Origin: Artemia franciscana
Lineage: Eukaryota > Arthropoda > Branchiopoda > Anostraca > Artemiidae
Reading direction: 5' to 3'
Length of the DNA stretch: 64,000 nt
Assembly: GCF_032884065.1 (NCBI RefSeq)
Contig: NC_088863.1
Location: 59,972,439 to 60,036,438 of the forward strand
In this document: piece after piece, positions 1 through 10,707 of the stretch
How positions within the stretch are numbered: the stretch's first letter is position 1
How the letters are laid out: the number at the start of each line of letters is the position of its first letter
Position numbers and translations under genes: made by a program
The notes under the pieces: generated by a model
Databases searched by the model: none
What the model saw: only the letters and a program-made list of their open reading frames with translations
Told to the model about the DNA's origin: nothing

Positions 1-689
1 CACTTGAAACATTCTTGTTTCAAGGGTTCTGGTAGTTGTACTAGCAAACTGCTTGCGAATAGAGTAGCAAGCCATACTAAATACCTGCTAACTGGGTAAA
101 CTTGTGGTAGGGGTCACGAGATTATCGAGAGCATATTCAGTGAGCTATGGAATGTGGTTCTGACTAAAACTCAAACGGATCAGTTAACTGAAAGAACAGC
201 AAGTATGGTAAGTGGCACATCGGAAGGTTGAAGAAAAAAACACTTAAACTGGCGCTATTAATCTTAGTTTACAAAAAGAGCATTAACTGTAAACTAAAGT
301 TCTTCTTCAGTTTTTTGGATTGGGGATTGTATTCCTCCGGTTAGATGTTTTCAATCATGGCAATTTCAATGAGGCAATTTTTATTTCGATCTGATTTCAT
401 TTTTAGAAAGGTTTCGGGGTTTTTTCCCGAAAATAAAGGTTATTTGTTTTCGTGCTCGAGATTTACATTGAGTAGAACGTGGGTATTAGATAGCATCCCT
501 GAATCAGCATCAAATATTTTTTTCAAAGGATAGTTCCTCTGAAAACACATTTATTTTTTATGTTCTGTTACTGCGGGCTGAGATTCGCTTTTTACTAGAT
601 TGCAGCTACTGCTGTATCCATGGTGACTAAAATTCTTTGGACACAGACACTGATAAACCACTAGAGCCACCTTTTCTACTGACTTGTCC
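1..689. other. No gene seen
   Basis: AT-rich sequence with only short chance reading frames. I see no splice-bounded open stretch, repeat family or RNA gene here. Confidence 0.4.
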
Positions 690-1263
690 TATTTACCCCT
701 TTCCTCTTCTTTGCAAACTCACTGACCTTATTTATTTTGTTCCAGGGTCAAGTTAACGTCACTGCTAACTTCTTTCACTGTTTCTGATCAACTATAAAGT
801 ATATATTGAGCTCCAGGCTCTCAGTTTCCGAGCAATATTTCAGAGTTAAACCAGAGCTTCTTCTTAGCTGACAAAGCATTAATTACTTGAGCTAACTAAA
901 TATATAAAAAAGTTAAATACCAATAGGCCAATTCGTCGGCGTTCATAAAGTTAGACGAGAACTTTTCATAGGTACTATTTACCCCTTTCCTTTTTTTTTT
1001 TGCAAACTCACTGACCTTACTTATTTTGTTCCAAGGTCTAAGTTAACGTTACTGTAAGCTTCTTTCACTGTTTCTGATCAACTATAAAGTATATACTGTG
1101 CTCCACGTTCTCAAATTCCGAACAATATTTTGGAGTTAAACCAGAGCTTTTTCTTAGCTAACAAAGCATTAGTTACATGATCTAACTAAATATATACAAA
1201 AAGTTAAATACCGACAGGCCATTTCGTCGGCGCTCCAAAAGTTAGACGAGAACTCTTCATAGG
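690..1263. repeat. Two-copy tandem duplication, 286-bp unit
   Basis: The segment starting TATTTACCCCTTTCC at 690 recurs at 976 and both copies run on to a CTTCATAGG-type end (about 972 and 1263). The copies differ by scattered substitutions and small indels, so the duplication is not very recent. No coding potential is visible in either copy. Confidence 0.85.
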
Positions 1264-1499
1264 GTTTGACTAGAGAGTTTTCCGAATTCCAACCTGCTGT
1301 AGCACCTGATCTTTGGACAGAGAGTGCAAGTCCTGTTTTATTGGAAAACCGAGAAAAGAAGTCAACAACTTCATTCAGAAGTTCATATTTCTATGAACTT
1401 TAATTCTATATAGAGGGCTCTTTCATATTTCTATTCTCACCTAAGGGAGGGAGGTCACATGAGCAGCTAAGTAGACTTGTTAGTGACTGTCTGGCTGTC

Positions 1500-2770
1500 A
1501 CTCACTCCACCAGTCGTTAATATTGAAATGGATCCAAGCAAGCTGCACGTTGGTATAACTCCAATTTGAATATAGGGTTGTGAACAAAGTACTTCTGAAA
1601 CTGGAATAAGGGCTGATCCTTGGGAGAATTTTCGAGCGGATTTATTGAACTCACTTCGAAGAATCTTACCAGTCCCTTAACCAGTATGTACACTTTGATC
1701 GATTTTGTGAAGTTAGAATTATTGACAATTTTGGCTACTTCTTCAAATGAGCAAAAACAACTAGATGTGCCCCGAATAATCAGCCATTCCTACTCTGACA
1801 GTTCCAGTTCTTTAATCTTAATATCTCGAACATTATGGAGCAGACTTTATGGAGGGAGGAACTAAAAAAGGTTTGTCTGTTGTTCCAGTGAACTTTCATG
1901 TCATGAAGTAAATGACCACTCAGCTGTATGTTTTGGCAAAGACCTTCAAATATTTCACGATAGACATTCGATTTTGTCTAGCAGCTTCAGGGCTTTACGC
2001 AACTTCTGCAGCACAACATTTATTGACAGTGGCATCATTAGTGCTGCCTCCAGAATCAGATATAGTTTCCCCAATCGTCAGACGCACTTTCTTCACCAAC
2101 TCGTAAGGATCATCCATTTCAGATGCATTCCACCATGAGCTTCATCCTCCCTACCTATCCTCAAAAGGGGAATCTTTCTTGAGTAACCTCATTGTGGCTT
2201 CAGGGTGGACATCTTCATGTGTTTGCTTAGCCAGAACCGTGACTGCAAACGGCGTCGCAGGTTGGCCCTAAGAAGTTGCGCCCCTTGAGGAAACTCTGCA
2301 CTATCAAACGAACAGAATTTACACTCGATTCTGATCCAAAGGAAATTCTTTTCGGTTTTGTTCACTCGGATGGCTTTTGTTAAGCTGAAAAATTACTTAC
2401 TAGAAGTCATCTTTTTTGGGTTGCCTCCTCTTAGTAGTTAAATACTTGTAGGCAGGGGTGTATAATTTCGAAGGTAACTGGCCTGAGGTTGCTTGTACAG
2501 GTATTTGACTTTTATTGATAGAAGACAAACGCCAAGCGCGAAAAGCCATGTTGTGGCCACGATGGGTCCAGGATCCACAAAGCCTAGGTTCATACTGGAG
2601 ACCATAAGGTACTTTTGGCTGTGCGGTTCTAAGCCACCTTAAGAGCTTCGAGTAGATAGACTTGAGGATATGTTGTCCCTGTTCTGCGCTGGTTCTGGAT
2701 CGATTGCTTTTCCTGAGACCATAATAATTTAAATGAAGCCATTTCAACAACAATCGTATTGACATTGGGC
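1500..2770 (-). pseudogene. Decayed coding-like region, unrecognised
   Basis: Read on the minus strand, this region shows long stretches of protein-like sequence broken by stops and frame changes. Around 2510-2580 one frame encodes a hydrophobic run (PIVATTWLFALGVCLLSI) that would fit a transmembrane helix. At 2400-2395 there is a good donor-like GTAAGT. Around 1900-2250 another frame reads as ordinary charged protein (for example DDPYELVKKVRLTIGE), and 1600-1860 continues similarly with a few stops. I do not recognise the family. It could be an old host gene, a transposon remnant or a chance run; no function is proposed. Confidence 0.25.
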
Positions 2771-2867
2771 AAACGAATCGGAACTAGTAAGAGGTTTCAG
2801 AACCTCACATCCCAGACTCAGGAAACATGAACCTAGGTTATAGACTTTATTCACTCAGACAAGAAGC

Positions 2868-3190
2868 ACTGGCGTAATTACGTCAAAATCCTGGGGGGGG
2901 GGCGAAGTTGGAGCCAAATTTCCCAAACCATGTCAAAATGACAGTAAAAACTAAGAATGAGCCATTCGGTGCCATGAAAGTACTATATGGTACTTTATAG
3001 TAACATAAAAGTAAATATATAATTGAGAAATACTAAATAAAACTGATCTGTTTCTGTTGATGCTTGAATCATGCAGGCTTATCTTAGTCGTGACAAGATT
3101 TTTGAAGAAACTAAATTTCAGCTGAGGGGAGGAGGCAAACGGAAGTCGGGAGCGGCAATTGCCCACCTGCCCCATGGCAAATTACAACGC
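2868..3190 (+). mobile_element. hAT-like MITE, family C copy 1
   Basis: An element of about 320 bp beginning CACTGGCGTAATTACG, followed by a G9 run and ending near CCCCATGGCAAATTAC. It shares its whole layout (GGCGTAATT end, G/C run, ATGAGCCAT, GATGCTTGAAT, GCCCCAT.GCAAATT end) with copies at 3437, 6283 and 23738. Terminal CA.TGGCG-type sequence resembles hAT-superfamily inverted termini; there is no transposase inside. Confidence 0.6.
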
Positions 3191-3436
3191 TCGCAGGAAG
3201 AATGGGGTGAAGACAGGGAGTAGGGCTCATGATAAATAAGGGGCTACCAAGTCTCGTTTAAGTTTGGAAGGTGTTAATAATACATATCTAGTTGCCCATT
3301 TTACGATAAAAAAGTGCAAAGCATTAGTAATAGTAACAAATGCCCCTGTATAAAATTACAAATGGAATTTTTAAAGATAAATTCCACTTACAGCTACAGG
3401 AACAAATAGAAATTAAGTATTTTAATGGCGTGACTG

Positions 3437-3756
3437 GCAGGGGTGTGATTTGCTATGGGACAGGGAGGGGGCAACTGCCTTTTGAAACCTTGGTTTCCCC
3501 TCAGATCTAAATTTGGTCCCCCAGATAAAGTTTCTTGAAAATCTTGTTAAAACTAGTATAACTAGCATAATTCAAGCATCAACAGAAATGGGTCACTTTT
3601 ATTTTAGTGTATATTTACCTTTATAGCACTATAAAGTATCTTTTTAGTACTTTCTTGATACCATACGGCTCATTTTTCAGTTTTTATTTGGGAAAATTGG
3701 CTTCAACATTACCCCCCCCCCCCCCCCAGGATCTTGACGAAATTACGCCACTACTG
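3437..3756 (-). mobile_element. hAT-like MITE, family C copy 2
   Basis: Inverted relative to copy 1. The left end CAGGGGTGTGATTTG and the reverse complement of the right end (TAGTGGCGTAATTTCG) are imperfect inverted repeats. The flanks GTGACTGG (left) and CTGACTGG (right) agree at 7 of 8 positions, as expected for an aged 8-bp hAT target-site duplication. It contains a C15 run at about 3713-3727. Confidence 0.6.
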
Positions 3757-3874
3757 ACTGGTAGTAGGGTAAATTTGGTGCAATAAAAGAACGGTTATGC
3801 TATACACTATTCACTTTTCCAAGTATAACAATCTAGCTATAACTAACCTAGTATATAATTATAAAGTTGCCTCA

Positions 3875-4690
3875 AGTTAACGTGGTGGTAAGAGCATCTA
3901 GGGTTGATGTAAAGCTGAAATTTAGAAAGGGTAATTTCGCGAATTTATGACGCTGGTAGACTCCAAGATGAGAATTTAAGACAAAGCTTCTAGGGTCAGT
4001 TGAATAATAAGCTAGATTCAGAAACTGGACAATATAATGGCTGGAAGAATCTTAAGAAAATAGCTCGTGAAGTAGTAGATGGTGTCTTAGGGAGGAAATT
4101 TGGAAACTGTTGACAGTAGAGAAAGCACTCAAATACGAATTAAGGTGTGAAGCTGAGGTCATGGATAAACTCATTGAACATTTGGAGAATATAATCAGAG
4201 CATAAAAGTAAAATGTTGCGCTGGTATGTCAAAAAATTGAGAGGGAACTTGTCAATCTGGACATGCCCCAGTAGGAACAGGGCCAAAATTAGTGATAAGG
4301 AAACAGTTAATGAGAGAAGAACAGAAAATGCTATACCGTGACAAAGCTACAAGAAATGATATAGAAAAGCAAGAAAAAGTTAAGACATTTTAGAAGTAAA
4401 GCAAGATTTATTTTGAGAAAGAATTAGAGAACATAACAAAAATATTTAAAATAATAAGATCCCAAATGCTGACAGTGAGGTAAATGCGTTTTGAACATGA
4501 TTTCTCAAAAGGAGGATGTCCCTAGCGATTTTAGGAAAGCTTTAATTAAGCCCCTTCAAGAAAAAGGTGATGAGAGCAAGTGTGGTAGCTATAGAAGCAT
4601 TAGCCTGGTTCCTGTAAGAACCCAATTACTTAGTATAATGACACTTTCAAGACATTAAGATACTGTATACAAAGTTTTAAGAGAACAAGA
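3875..4690 (+). pseudogene. Non-LTR retrotransposon RT remnant, 5' portion
   Basis: A decayed reverse-transcriptase ORF on the plus strand. Legible pieces include NKLDSETGQYNGWKNLKKIA near 4010-4070, VEKALKYELRCEAEVMDKL near 4115-4170, and VPSDFRKALIKPL...KGDESKCGSYRSISLV near 4518-4610. The last is the conserved N-terminal RT block of RTE-like non-LTR elements (FR.A.I.PL.KKGD...C..YR.ISL). Many stops and frame changes make it inactive. It stops at about 4685, where the family B array begins, and RT sequence resumes at about 6425-6540, so the two parts look like one interrupted copy. Confidence 0.7.
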
Positions 4691-6282
4691 GCTAAGACCT
4701 CATATGACACTTGTGACGAGGTCGGAAGAGCCGAGAAGCAAGAGCTCATATGGTATGAGCTCTAGCAAAGTCCTAAGAATCAATAGAGAGCTTTAAAAGG
4801 AAAATTAGAGGCTTAACACCGGTCGGATTTAAAATAAGAGCTCTGAGTCACCAGGTCCTTCTAAATATCAAAATGCATTAAGATTTGAATACCCAAATGA
4901 AAGTTAAAAATACCTCAATTTTTTTAATTTTTCCTCTCTTCAGCCCCCCCAGATGGTCGAATCGGGAAAAAGACTATCGAGTCAATTTGTGCAGCTCCCC
5001 GACATGCGTACCAATTTTCACAGTCAGAAGCACCAAACTCGCCAAAGCACTGAACCCCGCCCCCTAACTCCCCCAAAGAGAGCGGATCCAGTCCGGTTAC
5101 GGACTGGATCCGACATTTATAAGCGTTTTCCAAGATTTCCAGTTTCCACCTCCATCTCCCCCCAGTATCAACAGATCTGGTCGGGATTTGAAATAAGAGA
5201 TCTAAGACATGAGCTCCTTCTAAATATCAAATTTCATTAAGATCCGGTCACCCGTTCCTAAGTTAAAAATATCTTTTAAAATTTTTATTTTTCCTTAGTT
5301 TTTCCAAACTAACAACCCCAGCTCCCCCAAAAGAGAACGGATCCGTTCCAATTATGTCAATCACGTATCTATGATTTGTGCTTATTCTTCCCATCAAGTT
5401 TCATCCCGATCTCTCCACTCTAGGCGTTTCCCATGATTTCCGGTTTCCCCCTCCAATTCCCCCCAATGTCACTGGATCTGGTCGGGATTTAAAATGAGAG
5501 TTCTAAAGCACAAGATCCTTCTAAATATCAAATTTCATTAAGATCTGATCACCCGTTCGCAAGTTACAAATACCTCATTTTTTCTAATTTCTCCGAATTA
5601 CTCCCCAACCCAACTCCACCAGAGAGCAGATCCGGTCCAGTTATGTTAGTCACTTATCTTGGACTTGTGCTTATTCTTCCCACCAAGATTCATCCTGATC
5701 TCTCCGCTCTAAGTGTTTTCCAAGATTTCCCCCCCCCCCCCTAATGACACTGGATCCAGTCGGGATTTAAAATAAGACATCTGAGTTGCGAGGTCCTTCT
5801 AAATATGAGATTTAGTTAAGATCTGATCACTTCTTCATAAGTTAAAAATACCTCATTTTTTCTAATTTTTATAATTAACCCTTCCACTCCAACTCCCCCA
5901 AAGAGAGCGGAACCGTTCCGGTTATGTCAATCACGTATCTAGGACTTGCTTATTTTTCCAACCCAGTTTCACCCCGATCCCTCCACTCTAGTGTTTTCCA
6001 AGATTTTAGATCCCCCGGCTCCCCCTAATGTCACCGGACCCGGTCGGATTTAAAACAAGAGCTCTGAAACACGATATCCTACGAAACATCAAATTTCAAT
6101 AAGATCCGATCACTCCTTCATAAATTAAAAATACCTCATTTCTCATAATTAACCCTCCCCCCAGCTCCCCCAAAGAGAGCAGATCCGTTCCAGTTATGTT
6201 AATCACGTATCTAGGACTTACGATTATTTTTCCAACCAAGTTTCATCCCGATCCCTCCACTCTAAGCGTTTTTCAGGGTTTT
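4683..6282 (+). repeat. Family B tandem array, about five units
   Basis: Begins with AACAAGAGCTAAGACCTCAT, the same left boundary seen at 7762 and 63412. Units of 278-359 bp are marked by the CCTTCTAAATATCAAATTTC-like block at 4857, 5216, 5517, 5795 and 6078. Each unit carries GATC-rich stretches, a CCCCAA-rich pyrimidine tract, AGAGCGGATCCG-like and GTCGGGATTTAAAATAAGAG-like blocks. No open reading frame is conserved between units. The array sits inside a non-LTR RT remnant and is followed directly by a truncated family C element. Confidence 0.8.
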
Positions 6283-6423
6283 AGGTTGGATACTTGAATT
6301 ATGCAGGCTATCTTAGTTTTAGCAAGATTTTTTGCATAAACAAAAGCTGTGAGGGGCAAACTGGGGTCGGGGGACAGGATGGGGCAGCTGCCCCCTCTGT
6401 CCCATAGCAAATTTCGCCTCCTG
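6283..6423 (+). mobile_element. Family C MITE, truncated copy 3
   Basis: Matches the right half of the family C element, from GGATACTTGAATTATGCAGG to GTCCCATAGCAAATTTCGCC. The left half with its G-run is missing. It abuts the end of the family B array. Confidence 0.55.
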
Positions 6424-6424
6424 T

Positions 6425-7085
6425 TAGTGAAGGTCCTATCCTTGTAACGTATTCCAGGAAAATACTTTAAGTGGCCAGTGTTAAGTACGAGATCGACATT
6501 GGATTTAGGTAGGAAATCACTTTAGTAGCTGGTGCATTGAATAAGAATTGAGCAAGGTTGCGTTCGATACCCATTTATTCTGATCCTTTTTATGGAATGT
6601 CGTAAGGAACATGGCAAAGGCTATAGGGGAGCATGCAATCAAATGAGAAAACAAAGACTTACATCGTGGTAATTGACTGGTGTCCTAGTTGAAAATACTA
6701 TCAAAATTAATATTTTTTTATATATATATTTTGAGGATTCAGGGTGCAAGAATAGGTGTGAAAATTAATATTAAAAATACTAAGTCGATAAGACTGAGCA
6801 ATTTAAGCTGAAAAGGTGATGCTGGGGAATGAGAAGATAGATCAAGGGGACAATTTACTTATCTAGGTGGTATTATTAGTAATGATGGTCGACCCAGTGA
6901 AAATTTTATAAGTAGAATAGTCGAGGCATAGAGATATTAATACAACTGAAAATAGATAGGAGGGATAAGAACATAAGTATGCGAACCAAGATCAGAAAAA
7001 AACATCAATTCAGACAGAGAAAAATGTTCCAGTTTTGTTAACAGAACGAAACTTGGCAAAAAAGAATTAAACCAAGATACCTAAG
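6425..7085 (+). pseudogene. Non-LTR retrotransposon RT remnant, 3' portion
   Basis: Continues the RT seen at 3875-4690. A frame near 6546-6600 reads IEQGCVRYPFILILFMEC, matching the KQGCVLSPFLF..LM block of non-LTR reverse transcriptases. Near 6735-6790 the sequence reads IQGARIGVKINIKNTKS, and near 6855-6900 QFTYLGGIISNDGRPSENFI, both typical of the C-terminal palm/thumb part (F.YLG..I..DG). The YADD segment is not recognisable, and frame breaks are abundant. Same family as the fragments at 27.7 and 29.0-29.6 kb. Confidence 0.65.
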
Positions 7086-7759
7086 AACCATAAAGTGAGT
7101 CATTCGCCAATATTCACAATTTGCACAAAATCCAAAATATGGTTGTTAGGTATTTGGTTTCATTTCTTAGTATTTTTGGCTTTTATTAAATTTTATCCAT
7201 CTGTTAATTTTTTCATTGGTTTTGTTCACTTTCCGTGTTTTTCTTCTTCGGCATTTTCCTTGATTATATTATTTTGTTCGCGCTGAAGAAGAGAGGCGGT
7301 TGTTCTCTCGAAATATTCGCATTGTATGTTTCTTCAGTGCTTTCGTTTGGCCTTTAAATACCACATTGTTGATCGATTTCAGTATTTATGTTTACTTACA
7401 TCGAAATGAAGATTCTTGAATCATTATAACTATTGGTTTCAGAACTAATCTACCAATTCACTGAATCATAATTAGACTTTCTCCTAACGCGTTTTATCTT
7501 AAAAAAATATAGAGTAATACAATTTTTCAAATATTAGAAGAAAATACTGGCTCCAAAATTTTAATTTGGAAAGTATTTTCACTTTTGTCGCCTATTTTTG
7601 ACTCACTTATATAGAAATAATTCGAAGACACAAGACGTATTTTAAATTATAGCAAAAAGCCAGATTGCAGACTTATGTTTATAAACATAAGGGTTTTGAG
7701 ACCTTCCACTCAGCAAATAAACACCTTAAAACCAGATGATTCGTTTCCAAGTAACATTA
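7086..7759. other. No gene seen
   Basis: AT-rich sequence without repeats I recognise. The 63-codon plus-strand frame at 7095-7286 is hydrophobic but has no other support. Confidence 0.35.
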
Positions 7760-8700
7760 AAACAAGAGCCAATAGCTCATATGGCACTAGTGACGAGGTG
7801 GGAAAAGCCAAGAGCTTCTTCCCACTAGTTTCATTACGATCACTCCACTCTAAGCGTTTTCCGGTTTCCGCCTCCAACTCCCCAAATATCACTGGATCCG
7901 ATCGGGATTCAAAATAAAACTCTAAGACACGAAATAATTTGAAATAAGAGCTCTAAGGCATGAGCTCCTTCTAAATTCCGAATTTCATTAAGATCCGGTA
8001 ACCCGTTCGTAAATTAAAGATACCTCATTTTGTTCTAATTTTTCCGAATTAACCGTCCTTCCACTCCCCCCCCCAGACGGTCAAATCGGGGAAGCGATTA
8101 TTTCTAATTTAATCTGGTCGGGTCCTTGATACGCCTGCCAACTTTCTGCGATCGCTATATTGATCACGTTTCGGATCTTCTTCAAGTAAAACAAGCACAA
8201 TATTTCGCACCATAAGCGAGAATCATACCCCTGGACTACAAGCCTTACTTAACAAGAGCAATCAGCAGTTTTATCTGCAAATAAATTAGCCACCGCCCCC
8301 CCAATTCCCCATCAAGTTTCATCCCGATTTCTCCACTCTTAGCATTTACCAATATATCCAGTTCCCCCCCCCCACAGTGACACTGGATCCTTCTAAATAT
8401 TAAATGTCATTATCCCCCTCAAACTCTCTCCCATGTCACCGGATCCGGTCGGGATTTAAAATAAGAGCTCTTTGACAAGATATCCTTCTAAATATCAAAT
8501 TTCATCAAGATCCGCATCACCCGTCCGTAAGTAAAAATACCTCACTTTTTCTAATTTTTCCGAATTAACCATCCCCCCACTCCCTCCCAGATGTCCGAAT
8601 CGGGGAAACAAAAATTTCTAATTTAATCTGGTTTGGTCCCTGATACGCCTGCCATATTTCATCGTCCTAGCTTATCTGGAAGTGCTCAAACTAGCAAAAC
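7760..8700 (+). repeat. Family B array, second locus
   Basis: Starts with ACAAGAGCCAATAGCTCATA (compare 4685 and 63412) and contains two CCTTCTAAAT blocks at 7966 and 8469, with the same GATCCGGT and TTTCATCCCGAT motifs. At 8640-8760 it carries a CCTGATACGCCTGCC / CATCGTCCTAGC segment also present in the copy at 63.7 kb. Units are rearranged and truncated compared with the first array. Confidence 0.7.
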
Positions 8701-10440
8701 CGGTGCCGACCAACAGAAATTGGGATCGCTGTCATTTGGTAAATACCAAGTGCCATAAAAACCGTAAGCCACTCAAACACAGCAATTTCGGTTTATTTCA
8801 TTAAGTTGACGCTTTTAAAAACACCAAAACCGGAGTTGCCGAGGCTAGATACATTCATTACACTACAGAGCCTTAGCACATTGTCCCAAATAAGTCACCA
8901 TTCTTTCACTATTCCACTAAAAACATGCAGTCGGCTTGAGCAACTAAATTCATTTGACATCTTGACCTTTATGTATCAAAAATTCCTTTAGAGTATATCG
9001 ACCAAGCACTTTACTAATTTAGTTAATACACTCATTTCTACTATATTTAGTATGTTACAGCAACAACAATCGGGTTCTCAGCTTATTCAAATTTTCCCTT
9101 AAATGAGCATTAAGTTATAAAATTAGCCCCCGCTAGTAAATATAAGTACAGCTACCACTAACTGGAGAATAGACCTAGTGCCTGATACAAAATGGTGGGA
9201 TAACTGGTACTTCTTATATACCTATTTCTACTTCCCATTACATAGCTTCTACTTCAATTTTTCTCATACCCCTTACGAATGTACTTTCTAACTGATCCTG
9301 GCAGGATTACCTACAGAGGGTCAAATACAGTGGGACACAGATTCGTAACTTGCCATTAAAGTATCTTATTCCTATGGGCATAAATAAGGTAAAATCTGCT
9401 CATTCAAAGGCTTTTTATTAAAACTCGAAAGTGACGACACTTTCGGAACTATTTGAGTTAAACAAAATAACTCAAATGACAGATGAACATTTTTAATTCA
9501 GCATTTAAATGTACTCTCGAACACTTTCTTCTCAATACCACGTAGTTAAAACGTATAAAAAAAGTCTATTAAGAATAATAGATAACTTACTTTATCTACT
9601 TTTCTTCGGAAGTTCCTTTAGAATATACTGCTTTTAACTCCTTTTCCTTCATGCTAAACCCATCAAAAATAGCTGTCGGTAGCTCATAGCTGTCGGTAGC
9701 TCATGACTGCCTAATAGTCTCATTACAAACTTATACTCAGTCCCTTTGCTGTACTTTCTGCTGAATATAAATTAAGCAACCAACCAACAAGGACAAACAG
9801 TAATTATGAATCAAGTCTAAAAATTCGTAGCCCCATCACCTCCTATAACCAAAAGCAACCGAAGTGATAATGTTGGAATTTTATGAAGGTAGCTTAAAGG
9901 AATTGCCATTACTCAGGACTTTAACCCACATGATATCAGATTACCACAGAAAGTGTCTAGTAAAAAGGAATAGTTGTCTGTTGATTCCATCCCCCTATTA
10001 GGACGAAGATTTTCTTTTTAGCCAGGAAATGTTTCCTAGACGTACCCCAAAACAGAGAAAATAATATTTTTACCACTGATCTTGTTGATTGTCTGAAATT
10101 GATCTTGTTTCTTCGTATATTTTTAGATTTTGTATTTAAATTTAAGTTAAAAGAAGGCAGGTTACTTGAAATTATTTATCATTACAGACGAAAACACTTC
10201 AATAGTACAATTCAGAAATTAAATGCTGACAAAAAAATTAATCCTCTCGTACTGTAGCTTCAATTCAAAAAGATTCAATTTTAGTATTTTAACCGTAGTA
10301 CCGAGCTCGTACGATGGCATGTTAATGCTGCTTCTCTTTTTACCAGAAGAGACTTGACCCAATTTAAAGGAACAAAAAATGATCTAAAACGTCGAATATA
10401 TGGCAAAGATGTAGAAGTTATATTCATTTGTATATTATTA
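8701..10440. other. Intergenic, nothing identified
   Basis: No reading frame, repeat family or RNA gene could be supported. A short direct repeat of AGCTGTCGGTAGCTCAT is seen near 9671-9705. The right end probably holds 3' UTR of the Rsf1-like gene, but I saw no canonical AATAAA on the minus strand close to the stop codon. Confidence 0.35.
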
Positions 10441-10628
10441 TCAAATACAGTTACAAAACGACGAATGCGAAACGAATGGGTCCGTATCGAAGAACGCTGA
10501 AGACGCTGGACGTATACGAAGCTTTCCGATTGCGAATTGGTCGAGTGTAAAGGAACAACATCTCAGCGATAATTTTGCACATTGTAGAAGAAGAAGAAGA
10601 AGAGTATTTTGTAGATACTGTCAAGTTC

Positions 10629-10707
10629 TTAGTATCCACCATAGGATCGGCCACCACCGCCACTGCCGTAAGAAGATCCACCGTAACTTGATGAGTCGCC
10701 ATAGCGG
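10629..10707 (-). CDS. Rsf1: Rsf1-like gene, last coding exon
   Basis: The acceptor TTCTTCACTACAG is followed by the exon at 10707. It completes an AG|C serine codon and encodes RYGDSSSYGGSSYGSGGGGR and a final SYGGY before TAA at 10631-10629. The 26-residue piece continues the Gly/Ser/Tyr-rich tail. Confidence 0.85.
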
